A stretch of DNA of 64,000 nucleotides from Bosea sp. PAMC 26642 (GCF_001562255.1 NZ_CP014301.1:1-64000); one strand, 5' to 3'. Shown: positions 53,808 through 62,752, counted from the first letter of the stretch. Translations and numbers: made by a program. Notes: generated by a model from the sequence alone, not told the origin.

Positions 53808-54050
53808 TCAGGCGTTGGACGGCTCGGGGTCCAGCAGGCGGTGCAGATGCACGATGAAGTAGCGGGTCTGCGCCTGATCGACGGTTGCCTGCGCCTTGGA
53901 TTTCCACGCCGAATGGGCGCTGGCGTAGTTCGGGAATACGCCGACGACGTCGAGCTTGGCGAGGTCCTTGAAGGTGATGCCTTCGAGCGAGCTCAGCTCA
54001 CCGCCGAAAACGAGGTGAAGAAGCTGCTTCTGTTCCGGTTCGGCGCTCAT
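53808..54050 (-). CDS. DUF4170 family protein
   Basis: An 80-aa small cytoplasmic protein with LLHLVFGGELSSLEGITFKD and VVGVFPNYASAHSAWKSKAQ, followed by RYFIVHLHRLLDPE, the DUF4170 pattern conserved in Rhizobiales beside lipid A genes. The ATG at 54050 follows a strong GGAGGGA box. Function unknown; its steady position suggests a link to lipid A or Kdo metabolism. Confidence 0.85.
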   Translation of the reverse strand: MSAEPEQKQLLHLVFGGELSSLEGITFKDLAKLDVVGVFPNYASAHSAWKSKAQATVDQAQTRYFIVHLHRLLDPEPSNA

Positions 54051-54184
54051 GGGTCCCTCCAGCACGAGTCAAACACTGTCGCGGCACCAGATAGGCCATC
54101 CATCAGGACGGTGCGAGTGCCGAATGTGACGTCCCGTGCAGTTCCATTCTGAAACCGGCAAGAAACGTCCGATTCGAAAAGGAT

Positions 54185-55012
54185 TCAGGTCCGCTGCGGC
54201 TGACCGTCGCGCAGACGCAGCAGCGCGCTCAGCAGCGGCTCGGCCAGATTCGCAGCGCTGGCGACGAGCATACCGTGCACCGGTGTCTCGCGATTGTAGA
54301 CGACGGGCTGTCCATCGGCGCCGCTCAACCTGCCGCCAGCCTCGGACAAGATCAGGTCGGCGGCGGCGATGTCCCAATCGCGTGCATCCGGCGAGATCAG
54401 ACCGGCATCGATCGTCCCGTCCGCGATTCGGGCAAGCCTCAATGCCAGAGACGGGATCTTGTCGGCCGGTTCGAAGCTTTCCAGCCGGGCCAGCGCATCG
54501 AGCATCGGCTTGGGGCCAGCAATGCGGGCCTCGGCGAGGATGCCCTTGCGCGTCGTGGCGATCGGGTGGCCGTTGCATTGCGCGCCATGGCCGAGCACGG
54601 CGGTGTAGGTCGCCTCGCAGGCCGGCGCATGCACGATGCCCAGGATCGGCACGCCATCGTCGAGCAGCGCGACGCAGACCGCCCAGTCGGGCGAGCCCGA
54701 CATATAGGCGCGGGTGCCGTCGATGGGGTCGACGACCCAGACGAAGCGGCGCGACAGCCGCAGCGCATCGTCCACGGTCTCCTCGGACAGCCAGGCGGCT
54801 TCCGGCAATAGCACCGAGAGCTGAATCCGCAGAAAGGTATCGACGCCGATATCGGCTTCCGTCACCGGAGAGCCGCCGCTTTTGGACCAGGTCCGTGCGG
54901 CGGTTTTGGCGCCGGAACGAAACAGCGCAAGTGCGATCTCGCCGGCATCGATGCAGCTTTGGCGGATCGCCGGCAGCAGGTCCGAGGCGATGGGCAGCGG
55001 GTGGGCGCTCAT
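54185..55012 (-). CDS. Inositol-phosphatase family protein (CysQ-like bisphosphate nucleotidase)
   Basis: A 275-aa Mg-dependent Li-sensitive-type phosphatase. Metal and phosphate motifs are LSEETVDD, WVVDPIDGTRAYM and ARDWDIAAADLILSEAGG. Such proteins dephosphorylate 3'-phosphoadenosine 5'-phosphate (CysQ), inositol phosphates or fructose-1,6-bisphosphate; CysQ is favoured by memory of this Rhizobiales gene order. The ATG at 55012 (MSAHPLPIA) was chosen; a longer frame to 55087 has no support. Confidence 0.85.
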   Translation of the reverse strand: MSAHPLPIASDLLPAIRQSCIDAGEIALALFRSGAKTAARTWSKSGGSPVTEADIGVDTFLRIQLSVLLPEAAWLSEETVDDALRLSRRFVWVVDPIDGTRAYMSGSPDWAVCVALLDDGVPILGIVHAPACEATYTAVLGHGAQCNGHPIATTRKGILAEARIAGPKPMLDALARLESFEPADKIPSLALRLARIADGTIDAGLISPDARDWDIAAADLILSEAGGRLSGADGQPVVYNRETPVHGMLVASAANLAEPLLSALLRLRDGQPQRT

Positions 55013-55265
55013 GATCCGTCTCGTATCGGATGAGGAAGCCGTTGTTTCAAGCTGAAAAAGTGCCGGCCGGCCGAAAGATTCCGTCAAGCATCATGCATGA
55101 AACAGGCCAGACCTTGGCTTTGAACGACGGAAACATAGACCTTTAACCGAACGCCTTAAGCGCTCGGACACGGCTGCGACGCAAACCTCGACCTGCAGGC
55201 ACGAGAACCCCGGACTTCGAAAGAGGGCTCCGTAGCGGCAGGGATTGAGAGAGGCGTTTGAACAC

Positions 55266-55754
55266 ATGGCCAGCTTTATGCCGGCCACCGGAGAAGCCGG
55301 CTTCGTGCCGAGCTTCTCCGGTGGAGTGACCACCGAAACGGACATGCCGCGCATCCAGCGGATTGGCTCAGTGCGGATACTGCGCGGAGCCGCCGGCTGG
55401 CGCGGCGTCGCTCTGAGACTCGCGCATTCGACCGGCGCGGACGAGCGTTTCGAACTCGCCCTCACGACGGCGGATGGCCATTCCATCACCGTGGCGGTGA
55501 TGGACCAGGAAGAATCGGTTGCGCTCTGGCGCGATTGCGGCCGCGTCAGCGGCCTGCCGCTCCTGCTGCAGACCTGCGACGGCGTCGTCTCCGAGCCCTA
55601 TCCGCAGCTTGGCCGGCTCGCCGTGGGCCCGATCAGGATCCGCCGGCGTCACGCTTTCCTCAACGACCGTCGGCCGCGCTTCCTCGCGCGTCGCAAGACC
55701 GGGCGCCTCGGCATCAGGCCGGTCATCGTCGCCGGCGAACGGATGACTGACTGA
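55266..55754 (+). CDS. DUF6101-like protein
   Basis: A protein of about 162 aa. The C-terminal half (ADGHSITVAVMDQEESVALWRDCGRVSGLPLLLQTCDG in pieces such as WRDCGRVSGLPLLL) and the basic end RRRHAFLNDRRPRFLARRKTG match the DUF6101 family of Rhizobiales, which has no known function. The start is uncertain: ATG 55266 lies 12 bases after GAGAGG, but ATG 55344 would place the perfect hairpin at 55285-55324 in the leader instead of inside the gene. Confidence 0.6.
   Translation: MASFMPATGEAGFVPSFSGGVTTETDMPRIQRIGSVRILRGAAGWRGVALRLAHSTGADERFELALTTADGHSITVAVMDQEESVALWRDCGRVSGLPLLLQTCDGVVSEPYPQLGRLAVGPIRIRRRHAFLNDRRPRFLARRKTGRLGIRPVIVAGERMTD
55285..55324. repeat. Perfect 13-bp inverted repeat at the 5' end of the DUF6101-like gene
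   Basis: CCACCGGAGAAGC (55285-55297) and GCTTCTCCGGTGG (55312-55324) are exact complements around a 14-base loop. It lies in the first 20 codons if translation starts at 55266, or in the leader if it starts at 55344. It has no T-tract. It may be a translation-controlling hairpin or simply encode the symmetric peptide segment. Confidence 0.6.
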
Positions 55755-55759
55755 CGGCG

Positions 55760-56728
55760 TCAGAAGGTGATCCGGCCGAGCCCGTCGAGGGCAAGGCCTG
55801 CCGCCAGCAACAGCCCCGCATCACGGTTGGAGCGGAACAGTCCAAGCGCGATCGGCGGCGTCACAGCGCGCAGCCGCGAGATCTGCCAACCGAGATGGGC
55901 GGCGAATGCGCCGACACCAAGCCAGGCACCGGCTCCGCCCCCGACCAGCCAGGTCGCCGACCCGGCGAGCAGCACGGCCAGCGCAAAGCACAGCGCCACA
56001 GCCTCGCGCGCACAAGCGCCAAAAAGGCGCGCGCTCGACTTGATGCCGGCGATCGCATCGTCCTCGATGTCCTGCATCGCGTAGATCGTGTCGTAGCCGA
56101 TCGTCCAGACGATCGCGGCTGCATAGATCAGATAGGCCGGCGCATCGAGCCGCCCGAACACCGCGCTCCAGCCGACCAGCCCGCCCCATGAGAACGCCAG
56201 CCCCAGCACGAATTGCGGCATGTTGGTGACGCGCTTCATGAACGGATAGATCGCAACGATTGCCAGCGAGGCGATCCCGGTTGCGATGGTGAAGCCGTTG
56301 AACTGCAGCAGCACCACGAAGCCGGCCAGCGACAGGCAGACCATGAAGATCGCCGCCGCTTTCGGCGTGACCTGCCCGGATGGCAACGGCCGTCCGCGCG
56401 TGCGCGCGACCTGCGCGTCAAGCTTCCGGTCGACGATGTCGTTGAAGGTCGAACCCGCGGCGCGCATCGTGATCGCGCCGATCAGGAACAGCAGGCAATG
56501 CCAGGGATCTGGAAAAGGACGGCCGGCGGCAATGGCTGCAAGTCCCGCTGCCCACCAGCACGGCAGCAGCAGCAGCCACCAGCCGATCGGCCGCTCCATC
56601 CGCGCGAGCTTGAGAAAAGGCCGCCAGCGTAGCGGCGCGTGCGTATCGACCCAATGGCCTTTCAGCGCATCAGGCAGGACGGCGGTGTCGGCTGTCGGCG
56701 CCGGGTTCGGGTTCGGATCAGGCGCCAT
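55760..56728 (-). CDS. ubiA: 4-hydroxybenzoate polyprenyltransferase
   Basis: A 322-aa membrane prenyltransferase of ubiquinone synthesis. The first Asp-rich motif is GSTFNDIVDRKLDAQVART and the second is YDTIYAMQDIEDDAIAG, with about eight helices between and after them. The ATG at 56728 starts a proline-rich leader and WVDTHAPLRWRPFLKLARMERPIGWW; an extension upstream crosses the next gene and is not real. It is convergent with the DUF6101-like gene (five-base gap). Confidence 0.94.
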   Translation of the reverse strand: MAPDPNPNPAPTADTAVLPDALKGHWVDTHAPLRWRPFLKLARMERPIGWWLLLLPCWWAAGLAAIAAGRPFPDPWHCLLFLIGAITMRAAGSTFNDIVDRKLDAQVARTRGRPLPSGQVTPKAAAIFMVCLSLAGFVVLLQFNGFTIATGIASLAIVAIYPFMKRVTNMPQFVLGLAFSWGGLVGWSAVFGRLDAPAYLIYAAAIVWTIGYDTIYAMQDIEDDAIAGIKSSARLFGACAREAVALCFALAVLLAGSATWLVGGGAGAWLGVGAFAAHLGWQISRLRAVTPPIALGLFRSNRDAGLLLAAGLALDGLGRITF

Positions 56729-56736
56729 GGCGCCGC

Positions 56737-57216
56737 TCAGAGCGCGCCCTGGGGAACCCGCATGGCACCGCCCGTGATCGCATCGGACCCGCCGAACGGG
56801 TTGCCGCCGCGCTGCTGCTGGGCCTGCTGCTGCGCCTTGCGCTGCATCACGGCCTGCTGCTGCACGGCGTTGCAGGCCTGGTTGCGGATGCCGGCGGCCT
56901 TTTCGTTGTCGGTCTTGATACCGTCGACGAAATTCTGCGGAATCTGGCACCAATCCATGTTGGCGGATGCGAATTTGAGCGCCGACGCGCCGTTGCTGAC
57001 AAGCCGCCCGAGCGTGCTGCAGGCTTGTGCCGGAGTCAGCTTCTGCTTTGCCTTGGAACTCGCATTGAGCTGGCCGATGATGGCCTGCCGCTCCTGAAGC
57101 AGCTTCTGCATCTGTTCGCAGCCCGATGCCTGCGCCTGCACGGGGCTGGCATCGAAGAAGGCAGCAGCCGCGAAGCCGACTGTCGCAAGGACGCCTGAAG
57201 CCGTTTTCCGCCGCAT
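56737..57216 (-). CDS. Exported hypothetical protein with Gln-rich C-terminus
   Basis: A 159-aa protein I do not recognise. It has a signal peptide (residues 1 to about 29, ending SPVQAQA), four cysteines in the mature part (SGCEQM, AQACST, MDWCQIP, NQACNAV) that could form two disulfides, a central helical region with NFVDGIKTDNEKAAG, and a run of Gln/Ala (QQQAVMQRKAQQQAQQQ) before a glycine-rich end. The ATG at 57216 has GGGAGA seven bases upstream. It starts upstream of ubiA with an eight-base gap, so the two share a transcript. Confidence 0.75.
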   Translation of the reverse strand: MRRKTASGVLATVGFAAAAFFDASPVQAQASGCEQMQKLLQERQAIIGQLNASSKAKQKLTPAQACSTLGRLVSNGASALKFASANMDWCQIPQNFVDGIKTDNEKAAGIRNQACNAVQQQAVMQRKAQQQAQQQRGGNPFGGSDAITGGAMRVPQGAL

Positions 57217-57412
57217 GATCTCCCGCTCCGATTGAGGCGTATCGCGAGACGTTGCCGATCCGCGATTTCCTTGCCGTTCCGGCTGTGTTAGCGCCAAGCG
57301 CCCCTCCGAGTCCATCGGGCGGCGACCTTGAGCGCCGTGCGATAGACCGGGATTGTGGCGGTTTTCGCGCTCGCGCGCATCAGATATCACCGGCCGGGAG
57401 GCCGCATCGGCG

Positions 57413-58159
57413 ATGTCCACACCCGATTTCGCCCGACACAGGCTCCATCTCGAGGCGCCGCTCTCCGTCGGCGCCCGCCTGCCGCTCGCCCGCGACCAGG
57501 CGAACTATCTGTTGAACGTTTTGCGGTTGAAGGAAGACGGTACGGTTCTCGTCTTCAATGGCCACGATGGCGAATGGCTCGCCGCCATCGCGGTCGAGGG
57601 TCGCAAATCGGCCGCTCTGATCATGGTCAGGCAGGTTCGGACGCAGACCCCGCCGGCCGATCTGCATTATCTGTTCGCCCCGCTGAAACATGCCCGGCTC
57701 GACTACATTGCCCAGAAGGCTGTCGAGATGGGCGCCGGCGTCCTCCAGCCGGTGCTGACCCGGCATACCCAGGTCTCACGGCTCAATCTCGACCGCCTCC
57801 GGGCGAACGCCGTCGAGGCGGCCGAACAATGCGGCATCCTGAGCCTGCCGCAGATCAGGCCCGAGGCTGCGCTTGCCGCCGCCCTGGATGCGCTGGAACC
57901 CGACCGTATGCTCGTCTTCTGCGACGAGGCTGCCGATCGACAAAGCCCGCTCGCGGTGCTTGCTGGCGCAAAACCTGGCCCGCTGGCGGTGCTGATCGGC
58001 CCCGAGGGCGGCTTCGACGAGGCGGAGCGTACGTTGATTCGCGCCAGGCCGGGAACGCTGGTCCTCTCGCTTGGACCGCGGATCCTGCGTGCAGACACCG
58101 CAGCCGTCGCCGCCTTGGCGCTGGTCCAGGCCAGCCTCGGCGATTGGCCCCGGCTTTAA
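57413..58159 (+). CDS. rsmE: 16S rRNA (uracil1498-N3)-methyltransferase RsmE
   Basis: A 248-aa SPOUT-class methyltransferase. It has the PUA-like N-terminal domain (NYLLNVLRLKEDGTVLVFNG), ERMLVF-type central strand, and the knot motifs AVLIGPEGGFDEAE and LSLGPRILRADTA at the C-terminus. The ATG at 57413 (MSTPDFARHRL) was chosen over an in-frame extension from 57353. It is divergent from the exported hypothetical gene. Confidence 0.94.
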   Translation: MSTPDFARHRLHLEAPLSVGARLPLARDQANYLLNVLRLKEDGTVLVFNGHDGEWLAAIAVEGRKSAALIMVRQVRTQTPPADLHYLFAPLKHARLDYIAQKAVEMGAGVLQPVLTRHTQVSRLNLDRLRANAVEAAEQCGILSLPQIRPEAALAAALDALEPDRMLVFCDEAADRQSPLAVLAGAKPGPLAVLIGPEGGFDEAERTLIRARPGTLVLSLGPRILRADTAAVAALALVQASLGDWPRL

Positions 58160-58364
58160 GGGCTGCAGGCAGCGGCGCGCCCCGCTATGCTTTTGGAGTT
58201 CGGAGGGGGCGGAACGCACGGGCACGTCGGACGTTCTCGCGGAGCCGGAGGAGGGCCGCACTCTCGACTCATTTTCGGCCAGTCTGGGCGCGCCTGCCTG
58301 CAGCTGCGCTGACATCTCTTTTTGCGCCAAGGCCGGACACGAATCGCCCAACGAGGATGACGCC

Positions 58365-59537
58365 ATGAGCGAAGCCTGCCGCTTCGGTATCGAAGAAGAG
58401 TATTTTCTGTCGGACGCGGCCAGCCGCGGCATCGTCAGGCGGGTTTCCCCCAAATTCATTGCAGCGATCCAGGGCGCCTTTCCCGACGAGGTCCAGCGCG
58501 AGATGCTGCAGTCGCAGATCGAGGTCGCGACCCCCGTCTGCGAATCGATGGCCGAGGCCAGGCGCTCGCTGGCCACCCTGCGCGCCGGGCTTGCCAGCAT
58601 CGCCCTGGAACATGAGCTGCTGCTGCTCGCCTGCGGCACGCATCCCAGTGCCGTCTGGACACGCCAGCGGGCTACCGATGAGTCGCGCTACGACAGGCTG
58701 ATGCGCGACCTGCAGATGCTCGGCAGCCGCAACCAGCTCTGCGGTCTGCATATTCATGTCGAGGTCGAGGACGAGGACGAGCGCATCCGGCTGATGGGCC
58801 GGATGCTCCCCTATCTGCCGTTGCTGCTGGCGCTCTCGACCTCCTCGCCGTTCTGGCAGGGCCAGCGCACCGGTCTGATGGGCTACAGGCTGTCCGCCTA
58901 TGCCGAACTGCCGCGCACCGGCCTACCCGAGCTCTTCGACGACCCGGCGGACTATCGCGCCTATATCGACACTTTGATCGCCGCGGGTGCGATCAAGGAT
59001 GCGAGCTTCATCTGGTGGGCGCTACGCCCGTCCGACAAGCATCCGACGCTGGAACTCAGGATCGCCGACAGCTGCACGCGCCTGAACGATACGCTGGCGA
59101 TCGCGGCGCTCTATCGCTGTCTCGTGCACCATCTTTTGCGCCGGCCGAAGCTCAATACCGGCCTGACGGCGGCCTCACGCGGCATCGCGGCCGAAAATGT
59201 CTGGCGGGCCCAGCGCTACGGTGTCCATGGCGGCCTGATCTGCGCGCAGAGCCGGACCATGCGCACCGTACCTGAGCTGATCGACGAACTGGTCGATCAG
59301 CTCGCGGAGGATGCGGCCGCGCTCGGTTGCCAGGCCGACCTCGCCGCGTGCCGCGATATCGTTGCCGCTGGCACCAGCGCCGACATCCAGCTCGCGGTCT
59401 TCGAGGAGGCGCGGGGCCGATCCGGCGGGCCTGCGGCGGGTCTCAACGCCGTCGTCGACTGGATCGCCTCCGAGACGAGGATCGACGGCGTGACCTGGCT
59501 CGCCGAGGCGTCGCGGCCGATGCGCGGCGCCGCCTGA
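58365..59537 (+). CDS. YbdK-type carboxylate-amine ligase (weak glutamate-cysteine ligase family)
   Basis: A 390-aa enzyme of the GCS2 family. CRFGIEEEYFL at the N-terminus is the invariant metal/ATP site, followed by SQIEVATPVCES, GLHIHVEVED, HPTLELRIADSCTRL and AENVWRAQRYGV. E. coli YbdK has weak gamma-glutamyl-cysteine ligase activity; the true substrate is unknown. The ATG at 58365 follows ACGAGGA. It is directly upstream of the main gshA, so two glutamate-cysteine ligase-related genes are neighbours. Confidence 0.9.
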   Translation: MSEACRFGIEEEYFLSDAASRGIVRRVSPKFIAAIQGAFPDEVQREMLQSQIEVATPVCESMAEARRSLATLRAGLASIALEHELLLLACGTHPSAVWTRQRATDESRYDRLMRDLQMLGSRNQLCGLHIHVEVEDEDERIRLMGRMLPYLPLLLALSTSSPFWQGQRTGLMGYRLSAYAELPRTGLPELFDDPADYRAYIDTLIAAGAIKDASFIWWALRPSDKHPTLELRIADSCTRLNDTLAIAALYRCLVHHLLRRPKLNTGLTAASRGIAAENVWRAQRYGVHGGLICAQSRTMRTVPELIDELVDQLAEDAAALGCQADLAACRDIVAAGTSADIQLAVFEEARGRSGGPAAGLNAVVDWIASETRIDGVTWLAEASRPMRGAA

Positions 59538-59726
59538 TCGCTGGAGTGGCCCTCATCTGGACTGCTGCCTTGCGTTGACGCGACCCTGACCCTTCCATCA
59601 TTGCGGGACACAGGTCGTTGTCGAGCGTTCGGCGCTCGCCTATGTCTGCGCCCGGAAGCCTGATCCGACCCCGCCGTCCCGGCCTGGCCGGAGTTTCGGC
59701 GGTCCTGTGGTTTTGCCGGAGCGCCC

Positions 59727-61112
59727 ATGGCTCGCGATGTGTCCGATTCGACCCCGATCAGTTCCAAGGCCGAAATGGTCGGCTGGATCGCCGAGGGCGA
59801 GAAGCCCGCTTCCGCCTTCCGGATCGGAACCGAGCACGAGAAATTCCCGTTCTATCGCGACGACCTTTCGCCGGTGCCTTACGAAGGGCGGGCGGGCGGC
59901 AATGCCGGCGGCATACGCCATCTTCTCGAAGGCATGGCGCAGCGGCTCGACTGGGAACCCATCGTCGATGACGGCCATATCATCGGCCTTGCCGGTCCCG
60001 ACGGCGGCGGCGCGATCTCGCTCGAGCCGGGCGGCCAGTTCGAATTGTCGGGTGCGCCGGTCGAGACGCTGCACGAGACCGCAAGCGAACTCGCCGGCCA
60101 TCTCTCCGATGTGAAGGCCGTCGCCGAACCGCACGGCATCGGCTTCCTCTCGCTCGGCCATTCGCCGCTCTGGACGCGCGCCCAGACGCCGGCGATGCCC
60201 AAGAGTCGCTACAGGATCATGGCCGATTACATGCCGAAGGTCGGTTCGCGCGGCCTCGACATGATGTTTCGCACCTGCACCGTGCAGGTCAATCTCGACT
60301 TCGCGACCGAGGCCGACATGGTCAGGAAGCTCAGGGTTTCGTTAGCTTTGCAGCCGGTCGCGACCGCTCTCTTCGCCGCCTCGCCCTTTACCGAAGGGGC
60401 GCTCAACGGCTTCCAGTCGATGCGCTCCGAGATCTGGCGCGACACCGACAGGGCCCGTTCCGGCATGCTCGCCTTCGCCTTCGACGAGGGCATGTCCTAT
60501 GAAGCCTATGTCGACTGGGCGCTCGACGTGCCGATGTACTTCGTCAAGCGCGGCTCGGTTTATCACGACGTCGCTGGCGCCTCCTTCCGCGACCTGATGG
60601 CCGGGACGCTGCCGCAACTGCCGGGCGAGCGGGCGACCATGTCCGACTGGGCGAACCATCTCGGCACACTCTTTCCGGAGGTCCGCCTCAAGCGCTTCCT
60701 CGAAATGCGCGGCGCCGATGCCGGCCCGCCCGAGATGCTGAATGCGCTGCCGGCCTTCTGGGTCGGCCTGCTCTACGATCAGGCCGCGCTCGATGCCGCC
60801 TGGGATCTCGTCAAGGGCTGGAGCGCTGAGCAGCGTCAGGCGCTGCGTGACGCGGTGCCGAAGCAGGGACTCGACGCGACGGTCGCCGGACGTACCGTTC
60901 GCGACATCGCCCGCGACGCGCTGGAACTGTCACGCGCCGGCCTTGCACGCCGCGCGCTGAAAAACGCAGCCGGGCAGGATGAAACCGTTTATCTGACGCC
61001 TCTGCACGCCATCGTCGCGGAAGGGCGGACCCTGGCACAGGTGCTCGAAAGCCGCTGTCGTGGCGAGTGGGGCGGAAAGGTCGCGCCGGTTTTCCTGGCG
61101 ATGATGCTGTAA
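59727..61112 (+). CDS. gshA: Glutamate--cysteine ligase (proteobacterial/plant type)
   Basis: A 461-aa enzyme catalysing the first step of glutathione synthesis. It shows the family run FRIGTEHEKFPFYRDDL, ISLEPGGQFELSGAP, PKSRYRIMADYMP and MMFRTCTVQVNLDF. Conserved cysteines of the redox-regulated plant enzyme are not obviously present. The ATG at 59727 has GCCGGAGC upstream. It follows the YbdK-type gene by 189 bases. Confidence 0.94.
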   Translation: MARDVSDSTPISSKAEMVGWIAEGEKPASAFRIGTEHEKFPFYRDDLSPVPYEGRAGGNAGGIRHLLEGMAQRLDWEPIVDDGHIIGLAGPDGGGAISLEPGGQFELSGAPVETLHETASELAGHLSDVKAVAEPHGIGFLSLGHSPLWTRAQTPAMPKSRYRIMADYMPKVGSRGLDMMFRTCTVQVNLDFATEADMVRKLRVSLALQPVATALFAASPFTEGALNGFQSMRSEIWRDTDRARSGMLAFAFDEGMSYEAYVDWALDVPMYFVKRGSVYHDVAGASFRDLMAGTLPQLPGERATMSDWANHLGTLFPEVRLKRFLEMRGADAGPPEMLNALPAFWVGLLYDQAALDAAWDLVKGWSAEQRQALRDAVPKQGLDATVAGRTVRDIARDALELSRAGLARRALKNAAGQDETVYLTPLHAIVAEGRTLAQVLESRCRGEWGGKVAPVFLAMML

Positions 61113-61214
61113 CGCAAGAAAACAGCTCGTTCTGCCGCCGGAAATTGCGATCTCGACCAAGTTGAGGGGCCAGATTAACGATTTGGTCGACTCTATGTCC
61201 CAAAGTCGGCCGCC

Positions 61215-61400
61215 ATGGACAAGCTCGCTGCCCGCCTTCGGACTTTCGCACGAGACGAACGCGGTGCCACCGCGATCGAATACGGTCTCGTCGGGTTGCT
61301 GATCTCGGTCAGCATCATCACTGCGGCGACGCAACTCGGCCAGGCGATCGTACCGTTCTTCGAGTTCGTCGCGGGGAAGGTTGCGAGCGTCAAGCCGTAA
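61215..61400 (+). CDS. Flp family type IVb prepilin
   Basis: A 61-aa small prepilin. The leader ends with a prepilin peptidase site in RDERGATAIEYGLVG, cut after Gly before ATAIEYG with Glu at +5, followed by a hydrophobic helix (LVGLLISVSIITAATQLG). It would be the major subunit of a tight-adherence (Tad) pilus after cleavage by a CpaA-like peptidase. The ATG at 61215 has weak upstream pairing. Three TadE/TadG-type genes follow, but no CpaB/C/E/F or TadB/C genes are in view. Confidence 0.92.
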   Translation: MDKLAARLRTFARDERGATAIEYGLVGLLISVSIITAATQLGQAIVPFFEFVAGKVASVKP

Positions 61401-61701
61401 CCCGGCGGGGGCAAGTCTGGCTTCGGCCTCGTCCTTGAACATGTCGTTTCGACGGTATCGAATGCGCCCGCTCGCGGTTGTCAGGGAGCCGCGCACACCC
61501 TTATGGCTCTGCAATCTCGTTAAAAGCTTGTTTACGGACATTGCAGCTATCGACCGAAATTCGGCTCGTATCTCCCGAATCCCCATAGATTCGGCAGTCG
61601 AATAAAGGGTTCCGCAAGGTTCCAGGCGTGATCTCAGCACATTGAATTCGTCCTGCAACGATGGCGCCGAAAGTGCTGCTGCAGTGGCGGGAGGTCGGAT
61701 C
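61401..61701. promoter_or_regulatory. Leader region of the minor-pilin cluster with a CtrA-like site
   Basis: 301 bases without a gene. TTAAAAGCTTGTTTAC at 61520-61535 differs by one base from the CtrA consensus TTAA-N7-TTAAC. CtrA controls pilus genes in Caulobacter, so this is a plausible but weak operator. The rest shows no repeat or hairpin that I could support. GGGAGG lies just before the next ATG. Confidence 0.4.
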
Positions 61702-62745
61702 ATGCTGAACACTGTCCTGAATCCGCTGAGAGCTTTGATCGCCGACCAACGGGGCGTGAGCTCTGTCATGCTCGCAGTCAGCCTTCCGGTGATCGTGCTC
61801 AGCGTCGGCGGCGGCATCGACATGACGCGAGCGATCGCATTGCGCCAGCAGGTCGCAAGCGCGATCGAGTTGGCGTGCAAGCAATCCGCCATCGAAGTCG
61901 ATTACAAGGCGAGCAAATCCGCGACCCCCGACAAGGACAACTACAAGCCTTTCGTCGATCAGTTGATCCAGGCTCGCCTGACGTCGGCGAGCCTGACGGG
62001 CGTCGCAGCCTCCAGCGTGGTCGACACCAAGAAGATCTCGATTACCGCTTCGACTGTCAGCCCGAACGTGTTTGCCAAGGTTCTGAATTTCGACACCGTT
62101 CCGATCTCGCTGACGCGCGAATGCGCACGCAGTTCGACACCGCCGCCCGTGCAGGGAACCGTGCTGTTTTCGGAATCGTTCGAGGTCAATCACAACGTCG
62201 CCTCGAACGACTGGACGGTGCTGAAGAACTGGAACGGCTGGACGACGAAGGACGCCGGCATCGAGATCAACGGCATGCCGCAGCTCTCAGGCAACACGAT
62301 CCGCTTCGGCAATTTCTTCGCAGAGCTCGATTCCGATTGCCTGGGTGCGTCGAACTGTCAGGCCAATTCGACGATGTCGCGCGAATTGACGCTGGCGCCT
62401 GGAAAATACGAACTCCGCTACTGGTACATTTCGCGGGTCCGCAATCCTGCTGCGAATTACGTAGGCAAGGTCATCTGCGGTACGGACGCGGATGTCGCCT
62501 GGGCGACATGGGAAGGGCAGACCAACAGGATCGAAGTCTTTTTCGAGAAGCAGGGGTCGTATAATTTCGCGGCCAAGGACATGGTCGATGTCTGCGTCCA
62601 TACTGATCAATGGACCGAGCGAAAGATACCGATCGTCGTCACCAGCAATGCCAAGTATCGCATTTCTTGGCGGGCAGCAGGGCGTCAGGACACCTATGGC
62701 GGGCTGATCGACTACCTGCGCTTCTGCAGCAACACCTGCCCGTGA
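61702..62745 (+). CDS. TadG-like minor pilin with fused C-terminal beta-rich domain
   Basis: A 347-aa protein. The N-terminal about 160 residues are a Tad-type pilin module (DQRGVSSVMLAVSLPVIVL, GGIDMTRAIALRQQVA). After a short proline linker (SSTPPPVQG), about 180 residues form a second domain: VLFSESFEVNHNV, NDWTVLKNWNGWTTKD, NFFAELDSDCLG, SRELTLAPGKYELRYWYISRV, ending in LRFCSNTCP. Alternating strands, an aromatic core and six or more cysteines suggest a secreted jelly-roll or lectin-like domain, stabilised by disulfides. Most TadG proteins carry a von Willebrand domain instead. The ATG at 61702 follows GGGAGG. Confidence 0.8.
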   Translation: MLNTVLNPLRALIADQRGVSSVMLAVSLPVIVLSVGGGIDMTRAIALRQQVASAIELACKQSAIEVDYKASKSATPDKDNYKPFVDQLIQARLTSASLTGVAASSVVDTKKISITASTVSPNVFAKVLNFDTVPISLTRECARSSTPPPVQGTVLFSESFEVNHNVASNDWTVLKNWNGWTTKDAGIEINGMPQLSGNTIRFGNFFAELDSDCLGASNCQANSTMSRELTLAPGKYELRYWYISRVRNPAANYVGKVICGTDADVAWATWEGQTNRIEVFFEKQGSYNFAAKDMVDVCVHTDQWTERKIPIVVTSNAKYRISWRAAGRQDTYGGLIDYLRFCSNTCP

Positions 62746-62752
62746 TCGAGCG

